Shown one piece after another: positions 1-5,033 of a DNA stretch of 7,038 nt. This DNA is from an uncultured Actinomycetes bacterium. GTDB lineage: Bacteria > Actinomycetota > Actinomycetes > Nanopelagicales > Nanopelagicaceae. Made by a program: the position numbers and the translations under genes. The stretch is taken from positions 1 through 7,038 of the forward strand of contig CAIJOE010000082.1 of the NCBI GenBank assembly GCA_903822245.1, read 5' to 3'. The notes below the pieces were generated by a model, which was not told the origin of the DNA, searched no databases, and worked only from the letters and a program-made list of their open reading frames with translations. The number at the start of each line of letters is the position of its first letter. Position 1 is the first letter of the stretch.

Positions 1-98
1 CCGGTGCGCCTCCAGGAATCCCTGGTTCTACCAATGCGCTTCGAGTCCATATCGTCGGCGATGCAATCGATGGCGTACACCCTGCTTATCGGAGCTAA
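1..98 (+). CDS. pyk: Pyruvate kinase, C-terminal end only (partial)
   Basis: The first 98 bases read in one frame (codons from base 3) to a TAA at 96-98. They give a tail with the motif GAPPGIPGSTNALRVHIVGD, then about a dozen more residues ending in HPAYRS. The PPG-x-PGSTN-x-x-(R/H)VH pattern is typical of the extreme C-terminus of bacterial pyruvate kinases, the enzyme that turns phosphoenolpyruvate and ADP into pyruvate and ATP. Only about 31 residues are present, so the catalytic barrel is outside the window. The position just upstream of a PdtaR-type regulator and the liv genes matches actinobacterial gene order as I recall it. The short length is the main limit, but the motif is distinctive. 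Confidence 0.85.
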   Translation, partial: GAPPGIPGSTNALRVHIVGDAIDGVHPAYRS

Positions 99-115
99 TT
101 CTTAACGGTTATACT
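86..115 (+). promoter_or_regulatory. Candidate promoter for the tRNA-pdtaR transcript
   Basis: A TATACT hexamer at 110-115 fits the sigma70/SigA -10 consensus well (TATAAT, one mismatch). The best -35 candidate is TTATCG at 86-91 with an 18-bp spacer, which is weak and lies inside the end of pyk. The expected start is near base 122, directly at the foot of the following hairpin and 30 bases before the tRNA. tRNA promoters in actinobacteria commonly rely on the -10 box, so a weak -35 is not disqualifying. Confidence 0.55.
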
Positions 116-123
116 CTGAACTT

Positions 124-147
124 CCATGGCGACTTCGGTTGCCATGG
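124..147 (+). promoter_or_regulatory. Leader hairpin with cUUCGg tetraloop upstream of tRNA
   Basis: Bases 124-133 (CCATGGCGAC) pair with 138-147 (GTTGCCATGG), giving a 10-bp stem with one G-T pair closed by the ultra-stable C(TTCG)G tetraloop. It starts about two bases after the predicted transcript start and ends four bases before the tRNA. No T-run follows (the next bases are GTCAGCC), and a terminator here would also stop the tRNA transcript. I therefore read it as a pre-tRNA leader structure or a 3'-end structure for pyk rather than a classic intrinsic terminator. Confidence 0.6.
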
Positions 148-151
148 GTCA

Positions 152-224
152 GCCTCGGTACTCCAACGGTAGAGAGGGCGGACTCAAAATCCGCACAGTG
201 TCGGTTCAAATCCGACTCGAGGCA
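152..224 (+). tRNA. tRNA-Leu, anticodon CAA, with a short variable loop
   Basis: A complete 73-nt cloverleaf is visible. The acceptor stem pairs 152-158 (GCCTCGG) with 217-223 (TCGAGGC), six Watson-Crick pairs and one G-T. The D arm pairs CTC 161-163 with GAG 174-176, and its loop holds the GGTAGA block usual in leucine and other class II tRNAs. The anticodon stem pairs GCGGA 178-182 with TCCGC 190-194 around loop CTCAAAA, putting anticodon CAA at 185-187. The T arm is GTCGG 200-204, loop TTCAAAT, CCGAC 212-216. The discriminator is A224, and CCA is not encoded (CAT follows). Anticodon CAA reads the leucine codon UUG. The variable loop is only five bases (195-199, ACAGT), whereas leucine tRNAs normally carry a long variable arm and total about 83-87 nt. 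That makes charging by leucyl-tRNA synthetase an inference from the anticodon, A73 and the D-arm. Confidence 0.85.
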
Positions 225-225
225 C

Positions 226-822
226 ATGACTAGCAGTAATGAAATTACACCGGCACGAATACTCGTGGCTGAAGATGAGGCGTTGATCCGTCTAGATTTA
301 GTCGAGATGTTAACTGAAGCGGGTTATGAAGTTGTTGCGCAAGCCACCAATGGCGTGGAAGCGATTTCCCTTGCCAAACAATTCAAGCCAGATTTAGCAA
401 TTCTTGATGTCAAGATGCCAGAGATGGATGGAATTACTGCAGCCGAGCAGATAATTGAAATTGCTCCAGTTTTGATGCTCACCGCTTTTAGTCAACGAGA
501 TTTAGTTGAGCGTGCCAGAGATGCGGGAGTGATGGCCTATGTTGTTAAGCCTTTTAGCATCGGTGACCTAACTCCCGCAATTGAGATTGCGATGAGCCGC
601 CATTTGCAGATGCGAGCACTTAGCGATGAGGTAGCCGATCTTCACGAGCGACTGGAAAGCCGCAAGTTAATAGACCGTGCCAAGGGGATATTGATGCAGG
701 CGCTAAATCTCTCCGAGCCCGAGGCCTTTAGTTGGATTCAGCGGGCGGCTATGGACCGGCGGATTAGTATGAAGGCGGTCGCTGAGGCCGTAATCTCCCC
801 AGATTCAGTTCCCGAGCGGTAA
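226..822 (+). CDS. pdtaR: PdtaR-like response regulator with ANTAR RNA-binding domain
   Basis: This 198-residue protein has an N-terminal receiver domain (about residues 10-125) and a C-terminal ANTAR domain (about 135-190). Receiver landmarks are the acidic pocket E16-D17, the phospho-acceptor D61 in the ILDVKMPEMDG motif, T86 and K108 in the VVKPF motif. The ANTAR part shows the family core RKLIDRAKGILMQALNLSE, followed by the helix with W170, A174-A175 and M176. ANTAR proteins bind paired RNA hairpins and act mainly by antitermination; in mycobacteria PdtaR is phosphorylated by the kinase PdtaS, which is not in this window. A longer reading frame back to base 139 runs through the hairpin and tRNA and is an artefact. 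ATG 226 is the only sensible start, since the next Met lies inside the receiver domain. It has no free ribosome-binding site: GAGG at 219-222 is part of the tRNA acceptor stem, so translation is probably leaderless after tRNA processing. Confidence 0.9.
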   Translation: MTSSNEITPARILVAEDEALIRLDLVEMLTEAGYEVVAQATNGVEAISLAKQFKPDLAILDVKMPEMDGITAAEQIIEIAPVLMLTAFSQRDLVERARDAGVMAYVVKPFSIGDLTPAIEIAMSRHLQMRALSDEVADLHERLESRKLIDRAKGILMQALNLSEPEAFSWIQRAAMDRRISMKAVAEAVISPDSVPER

Positions 823-832
823 TTTCACGCTC
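814..832 (+). terminator. Weak inverted repeat at the pdtaR stop codon
   Basis: GAGCG at 814-818 pairs with CGCTC at 828-832 across a 9-nt loop that contains the pdtaR stop. The stem is only 5 bp and no T-run follows, so it is at best a weak 3'-end structure. No better terminator is visible before the livK promoter. Confidence 0.2.
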
Positions 833-884
833 AATTCTGCTAAGTAACAATCGTATTAAGAGTGGCGAATTTGGCTAATTCAGA

Positions 885-912
885 TTGAGTTAACCCTAAG
901 TTCACCTATACC
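885..912 (+). promoter_or_regulatory. Candidate promoter of livK / liv operon
   Basis: TTGAGT at 885-890 (-35, four of six consensus bases) and TATACC at 907-912 (-10) are separated by 16 bp. This predicts a start near base 919 and a leader of about 62 nt before the livK ATG. It is the best sigma70-like pair in the 158-bp gap between pdtaR and livK. The inverted repeat GAATT(867-871)-TGGCT-AATTC(877-881) lies just upstream of the -35 box and could be a regulator site, though the arms are short. Confidence 0.55.
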
Positions 913-916
913 CTTG

Positions 917-963
917 CCATCTCCCTGTCCCGGGATGGAAATACAAGTCTGTAGAAATACAGA
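917..963 (+). promoter_or_regulatory. livK leader with two adjacent hairpins
   Basis: Hairpin A pairs CCATC (917-921) plus CC (923-924) with GGGATGG (932-938), leaving T922 as a bulge and a 7-nt loop. It begins at or next to the predicted transcript start. Hairpin B is perfect: TCTGTA (948-953) pairs with TACAGA (958-963) around a GAAA tetraloop. Hairpin B ends seven bases before the livK Shine-Dalgarno sequence. Both could stabilise the 5' end of an abundant message or serve in regulation. Neither has a T-run, so they are not obvious terminators, and I recognise no known riboswitch. Confidence 0.5.
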
Positions 964-969
964 AAAACA

Positions 970-975
970 GGAAGG
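970..975 (+). promoter_or_regulatory. Ribosome-binding site of livK
   Basis: GGAAGG at 970-975 lies five bases before ATG 981 and is a good match to the anti-Shine-Dalgarno sequence, the clearest such site in the window apart from that of livF. It fixes the livK start and fits a highly translated gene. Confidence 0.75.
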
Positions 976-980
976 TCTAC

Positions 981-2150
981 ATGAACAAGAATACAAAGCG
1001 CATTCTTGGCGTTGTAGGTACAGCTGCTCTTGCTTTGGCAACAGTTGTTTCTACTTCTGCACAAGGTGCAGTAACTTCAGTATCTCTCGTGTTTCAAGGA
1101 CCACTTTCAGGTGGCGAAGCACTAGCAGGCCAAGATGAACTTCTTGGAACACTTACAGCACTGCAGATGTACAACGATTCAAAGCCAGCGATTAAGGTAA
1201 ACCTAATCAAGGCTGACGATCAAGGAGATCCAGCAGTTGCAGGTCCAGTTTCACAAGGTATCGCATCAAACAAGTCTGTTGTCGGTATCGTTGGTAGCGC
1301 TTATTCAGGTGCAACTATTGCTTCATTCCCTGCTTACAAGGCAGCTGGAATTCCAATGGTTTCACAATCAGCTACTCGTGTAACACTTACAGATCCAAAG
1401 TCACCAGACAATGGATATCCAATTTTCCACCGTGTCGTTCCTCCAGATTCACTACAAGGAACATCACTTGTTAAGTGGGCAACAGAAGGCGTTACATCTC
1501 CAAAGGTGTACGTTCTAGATGACCTACAAACATACTCAACTGGTCTAGTTGAATACTTGGCTCCACAAATGAAGAAGCAGTCATTAACAGCTGTTGCTTA
1601 TAGCCACCAGCCAAAGGGAACAACTGATTACACTTCAGAAGTTTCAAAGATTAAGGCTTCAGGCGCAAACGTAGTTATCTACGCTGGTTACTATCCAGAA
1701 GCAGGCGCACTTGCTAAGGCTCTAAAGGATGGCGGATACAAGGGTGTTCTAGCTTCAGGCGACGGAACTGTTAACACAGGTTTCATCACTGGTGCTGGCG
1801 CAGCTGCAGCTGAAGGCGTACGTCTAACAGCTCCAGATCTACCATTCACACTAGTAGCTACAGATGCTCAAAAGGCTGCTTATACAAAGGCAACCGGAGA
1901 AGCAATCTCTAAGGCAGATGCACACACATACGTCGTATCATCATTTGATGCTACAAACGTATTCCTTGCTTGCATCAAGTCAGGAAAGATCACACGTCCA
2001 GGAATCCAAACATGTATCGCGAACAACAAGTTCGATACTTTGGCTGGCGTAAAGGTTAAGTTCGACCGCTATGGCGACATTGTCGGTGGAGCTCCAATCG
2101 GAGGCTTCCTTGTAAAGGGTGGCGTTATTACTTATAAGGGCGCTAAGTAA
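981..2150 (+). CDS. livK: Branched-chain amino-acid ABC transporter, substrate-binding protein
   Basis: This 389-residue type I periplasmic-binding-fold protein (Leu/Ile/Val-binding family) captures amino acids outside the membrane and hands them to LivH/LivM. An N-terminal signal peptide is clear: basic MNKNTKRIL, a hydrophobic core at about residues 8-23, and a likely signal peptidase I site around residues 27-30 (STSAQGA). There is no lipobox cysteine, although binding proteins of Gram-positive bacteria are usually lipoproteins. The mature part starts with the family motif GPLSGGEALAGQ and contains VGSAYSGATIASFPAY, GIPMVSQSATRV and the hinge-region motif GANVVIYAGYYPEAGALAKA. C331 and C345 are the only cysteines in the C-terminal region and could form a disulfide. 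All 29 lysines use AAG, unlike the neighbouring genes, pointing to high expression. The exact ligand cannot be read from sequence; the family also carries amides, urea and aromatic acids. Confidence 0.93.
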   Translation: MNKNTKRILGVVGTAALALATVVSTSAQGAVTSVSLVFQGPLSGGEALAGQDELLGTLTALQMYNDSKPAIKVNLIKADDQGDPAVAGPVSQGIASNKSVVGIVGSAYSGATIASFPAYKAAGIPMVSQSATRVTLTDPKSPDNGYPIFHRVVPPDSLQGTSLVKWATEGVTSPKVYVLDDLQTYSTGLVEYLAPQMKKQSLTAVAYSHQPKGTTDYTSEVSKIKASGANVVIYAGYYPEAGALAKALKDGGYKGVLASGDGTVNTGFITGAGAAAAEGVRLTAPDLPFTLVATDAQKAAYTKATGEAISKADAHTYVVSSFDATNVFLACIKSGKITRPGIQTCIANNKFDTLAGVKVKFDRYGDIVGGAPIGGFLVKGGVITYKGAK

Positions 2151-2187
2151 CTCTTAGTCGTACTTAAGTAGTAAAAGTTTGACGAGA

Positions 2188-2223
2188 TCTCGAACTGCTT
2201 TTAGAAATAGAAGCAGTTCGAGA
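2188..2223 (+). terminator. Long hairpin between livK and livH (attenuator or mRNA-stabilising element)
   Basis: Bases 2188-2200 (TCTCGAACTGCTT) pair perfectly with 2211-2223. The stem continues through T2201-G2210, T2202-A2209 and A2203-T2208 to a GAAA tetraloop, 16 bp in all. It is followed by ACCTCTTATTTATAG, which is T-rich but lacks a clean T-run. In an intact operon such a structure after the binding-protein gene typically causes partial termination or blocks 3' decay, so that livK mRNA exceeds livHMGF mRNA. Stem and loop are seen; the effect is inferred. Confidence 0.65.
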
Positions 2224-2265
2224 ACCTCTTATTTATAGCCCTCATAAGAATTCGAAAAGAGCCTG

Positions 2266-3219
2266 ATGAATTTCTCGGTAGTTGTAAATCAATTTTGGCC
2301 ATTATTAATAAATGGTCTGGCAGTTGGCCTTATTTACGTATTGATTTCCCTCGGATACACCATGGTTTATGGAGTACTTCGCTTGATTAACTTCGCGAAC
2401 TCCGAAATCTTCATGGTAGGTACTTTTGCCACCGTAATTGTTACCCGAGATATTTTTAAATTTACAAGCGCTCACGATGCGCTACATGGATTCAAATTAG
2501 TCGCTACATTGCTTCTGATCCTGCTAGCTTCAATGCTATTTTCCGGCGTTACAGCTGTCTTGGTTGAACTAGTTGCTTATCGTCGCTTGCGATCAAAGGG
2601 TACAAACCGTTTGGCAAGTTTGATCTCGGCAATTGGCACTTCAATCATGATTTCAGAGGGTGTCCGTATTTTGACCAAATCTGCTCCAGTTCCTACGCCA
2701 CGCTTGCTCACAAAATTTAACTTAATTTCTATTGGGGGAGTCGACATCCGTATCGATACTTTCCTAGTAATCATCTCAGCTGCGCTAATTTTCTTTATGG
2801 TTGATCGTTTTGTCACCAAGACTTTGCTTGGTAAAGCGATCCGCGCAGTTTCGATGAGCGAAGAAACCTCAAAGCTGATGGGTGTAAACCTAAATCGAGT
2901 AATTTCAGCTACCTTCCTAATCGGAGGGCTAGTTACAGGCGCAGCAGCTTTTCTTTATATGCAGGTTTATGAAACTACGGTCTTCAATGTTGGATTCAAC
3001 CTAGGACTAGCAGCCTTTACCGCAGCTGTACTTGGTGGCATCGGAAATATTCGTGGCGCTTTCTACGGTGGTTTAACTCTTGGATTATTTGAGCAGTACG
3101 CCTCAGCAATCATCGGTGGGCAATGGAAGGCCGTCACAGTTTTCTCAGTTCTAGTTCTTGTTCTTCTATTCAAGCCAAATGGTTTGTTTGGCGAAGCTAT
3201 TCAGCAAAGTAGGGTCTAA
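2266..3219 (+). CDS. livH: Branched-chain amino-acid ABC transporter permease LivH
   Basis: This 317-residue integral membrane permease forms the translocation pore with LivM. About eight hydrophobic segments are visible, the first at residues 10-34 (GLAVGLIYVLISLGYTMVYG). The family signature follows as GVLRLINFANSEIFMVG (36-52). Here the commonly seen His-Gly-Glu/Asp after NFA is Asn-Ser-Glu. The cytoplasmic coupling loop facing the ATPases is GKAIRAVSMSEETSKLMGVN, with the usual A-x-S/D-x-x-x-A/S-x-LMG spacing. The late motif AAVLGGIGNIRGAFYGG is also typical. It is close to the usual length (about 290-310 residues). The start at 2266 has only a weak ribosome-binding site (AGAG at 2258-2261). 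It follows livK by 115 bp containing the hairpin, and precedes livM by 3 bp. Confidence 0.93.
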   Translation: MNFSVVVNQFWPLLINGLAVGLIYVLISLGYTMVYGVLRLINFANSEIFMVGTFATVIVTRDIFKFTSAHDALHGFKLVATLLLILLASMLFSGVTAVLVELVAYRRLRSKGTNRLASLISAIGTSIMISEGVRILTKSAPVPTPRLLTKFNLISIGGVDIRIDTFLVIISAALIFFMVDRFVTKTLLGKAIRAVSMSEETSKLMGVNLNRVISATFLIGGLVTGAAAFLYMQVYETTVFNVGFNLGLAAFTAAVLGGIGNIRGAFYGGLTLGLFEQYASAIIGGQWKAVTVFSVLVLVLLFKPNGLFGEAIQQSRV

Positions 3220-3222
3220 GCA

Positions 3223-4257
3223 ATGGTTAATTTAAGAGATAAAGGCGCAGCACTTTGGGAAGGTTGGAACCGTCCAAAGCGAGTTGCCTTCGTAATTATT
3301 CTCATTGGACTAGTTGGGCTTCTTCCATACGGCGGAGATTTCTCATTTACTAGTTTCTTGAACACTCCAATTAGTTCATATCAAGCGGTATTGGTTTATC
3401 CAGTAGGTATGTATGTATTGATGGCCCTTGGTCTAAATATTGTTGTTGGAAAGAGTGGTTTGCTCGATTTGGGTTATGTCGCATTCTTTGCAATCGGAGG
3501 CTACACAGCTGGAATTCTTGGAACTAGGACTCATCTAAATACCTGGGAAATTCTGCCAATCGGTATGGGAACGGCAATGATTGCCGGTGTCCTACTTGGA
3601 CTTCCAACCTTGCGCCTTCGGGGTGACTACCTAGCAATTGTTACTCTAGGCTTTGGAGAAATCGTTCGCATCGTTGCTCTTAATACCCAGTCAATTGGCG
3701 CATCAACTGGTATTCCAAGCATCCCAACTCCACCAAAAACTTTTGGTATCAAGTTCGACATCGTCCACAACACCTCTTATTTCTGGGTTGTATTGATCCT
3801 TATTCTTCTTGTCATCTGGATGATTCGCCGATTTACAGTCCGTCGCCCAGGCCGTGCATGGGAAGCAATTCGCCAAGACGAAGATGTTGCCATCTTGATG
3901 GGTGTCCCAATTCTTCGCTATAAAGTTTGGTCTTTTAGTATTGGAGCTGCTGTTGGCGGAGCTGCGGGAGTTATCTTCGCTTCTAAGACACAATATGTGG
4001 CCCCAAATATGTTTACCTTTAACGTTTCGGTGTTGATCCTTTCCTGTGTTGTATTTGGTGGAATGGGAAATATGTGGGGCGTAATTCTCGGTGGCGTGCT
4101 TCTTGCTTATCTTCCGGAGCGTATTCGCTTCATTTCAAATGCCCGACAGTTAGTATTTGGAATTGCACTTGTTTTGATTATGAATCTTCGTCCCGACGGC
4201 CTATTGCCTCGCAAGAAACGTGAAAAATTAGGCGCAGCAAAGAAGGCGGGCGAATAA
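3223..4257 (+). CDS. livM: Branched-chain amino-acid ABC transporter permease LivM
   Basis: This 344-residue permease is the partner of LivH in the membrane core. A cytoplasmic N-terminus of about 20 residues leads into a first hydrophobic segment (21-36). The family motif GLNIVVGKSGLLDLGYVAFF starts at residue 70. Further landmarks are RGDYLAIVTLGFGEIVRI, the ATPase-coupling loop RAWEAIRQDEDVAILMGVP, the segment VVFGGMGNMWGVILGG and a basic C-terminal tail (RKKREKLGAAKKAGE). The ATG is 3 bp after the livH stop, with AGGG at 3211-3214 inside livH as a modest ribosome-binding site. Its TAA shares one base with the ATG of livG (TAATG), indicating translational coupling. Substrate specificity is set mainly by the binding protein. 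Confidence 0.93.
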   Translation: MVNLRDKGAALWEGWNRPKRVAFVIILIGLVGLLPYGGDFSFTSFLNTPISSYQAVLVYPVGMYVLMALGLNIVVGKSGLLDLGYVAFFAIGGYTAGILGTRTHLNTWEILPIGMGTAMIAGVLLGLPTLRLRGDYLAIVTLGFGEIVRIVALNTQSIGASTGIPSIPTPPKTFGIKFDIVHNTSYFWVVLILILLVIWMIRRFTVRRPGRAWEAIRQDEDVAILMGVPILRYKVWSFSIGAAVGGAAGVIFASKTQYVAPNMFTFNVSVLILSCVVFGGMGNMWGVILGGVLLAYLPERIRFISNARQLVFGIALVLIMNLRPDGLLPRKKREKLGAAKKAGE

Positions 4258-5033
4258 TGAGCGAAAAGATTCTTGAACTAAATAATGTCACTATGCAGTT
4301 TGGTGGAGTTAAGGCACTCGATAGCGTTAATTTCCATGTGAACAAGGGAGAGATTTGCGCACTAATCGGACCTAACGGTGCCGGTAAGACCACAATCTTC
4401 AATGTAATCACCGGTGTTTATAAGCCAACTTCAGGTGAAATTAACTTCAATGGTAAAAGCCTTATTGGGCTTAAGCGAAACAAGATTACGGCTCGTGGCG
4501 TGGCGCGTACCTTCCAAAATGTTCGTCTCTTTGGAGATATGACTGCGCTAGAAAATGTCATGACCGCTACCGACGTTCATAAGAAATCTGGACTTGTGGG
4601 TGCGCTATTTGGAACTCCTCGCGCCCGTCGCGAAGAAAAAGCAGGCCGTGCTCGTGCGCACGAACTACTTGAGTTTATGGGCATTGATCATCGCTCAGAC
4701 CAGCTCGGACGGAATCTTCCATACGGCGATCAGCGTCGCCTAGAAATCGCACGTGCCCTTGGAACCGAACCGGAGATTGTGCTTCTAGATGAGCCAGCCG
4801 CTGGTTTTAATCCTGCAGAAAAAGTTGCTTTGGCAAATACGATTAAAAAGATTCGTGATGCGGGATATACCGTTTTGCTTATCGAACACGACATGTCACT
4901 AATCATGGGTATCTCAGATCGAGTTTCAGTTTTGGACTTCGGACGTAAGATCGCTGATGACATTCCATCTGTAGTTCAGAACGATCCAAAGGTTATTGAG
5001 GCATATTTAGGAGCACCAGCTGATGCGTCTTGA
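4257..5033 (+). CDS. livG: Branched-chain amino-acid ABC transporter ATPase LivG
   Basis: This 258-residue nucleotide-binding subunit is one of two that hydrolyse ATP to drive uptake. It shows Walker A GPNGAGKTT (residues 38-46), the Q-loop Q87 in ARTFQNVRLF, and a signature motif LPYGDQRRLEIARAL (154-168). Walker B is IVLLDEP with catalytic E179, followed by the D-loop-region AAGFNP and the switch histidine H210 in LLIEHDM. The LPYGDQ form of the signature replaces LSGGQ and is usual for LivG. The stretch of about 30 residues before the signature (KKSGLVGALFGTPRARREEK) is also characteristic of LivG and separates it from LivF. AGAAGG at 4241-4246 within livM is a possible ribosome-binding site. 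It overlaps livM by 1 nt and livF by 11 nt. Confidence 0.94.
   Translation: MSEKILELNNVTMQFGGVKALDSVNFHVNKGEICALIGPNGAGKTTIFNVITGVYKPTSGEINFNGKSLIGLKRNKITARGVARTFQNVRLFGDMTALENVMTATDVHKKSGLVGALFGTPRARREEKAGRARAHELLEFMGIDHRSDQLGRNLPYGDQRRLEIARALGTEPEIVLLDEPAAGFNPAEKVALANTIKKIRDAGYTVLLIEHDMSLIMGISDRVSVLDFGRKIADDIPSVVQNDPKVIEAYLGAPADAS
5009..5013 (+). promoter_or_regulatory. Ribosome-binding site of livF inside livG
   Basis: AGGAG at 5009-5013 lies nine bases before ATG 5023 and within the end of livG. It decides the livF start despite the 11-nt overlap of the two genes. Confidence 0.7.

Noticed and set aside
124..147. Intrinsic terminator for pyk
   Set aside because: No T-run follows the stem, and the likely tRNA promoter lies upstream of it, so an efficient terminator would also silence the tRNA.
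139..225. N-terminal extension of the PdtaR reading frame back to base 139
   Set aside because: It translates half of a hairpin and the entire tRNA; the extension matches no receiver-domain N-terminus, and ATG 226 gives the expected protein.
867..881. Operator GAATT-TGGCT-AATTC upstream of the livK -35 box
   Set aside because: Arms are only 5 bp of AT-rich sequence and no second copy is seen in the window; mentioned with the promoter but not called as a separate site.
917..963. Canonical ANTAR target (paired hexaloop hairpins) in the livK leader
   Set aside because: Loops are 7 and 4 nt and lack the A1/G4 hexaloop pattern; noted as a hypothesis only.
914..1138. Small reading frame spanning the livK leader and 5' end, as a possible leader peptide
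   Set aside because: It overlaps livK in another frame, has no ribosome-binding site at its start, and its composition looks like an out-of-frame reading of livK.
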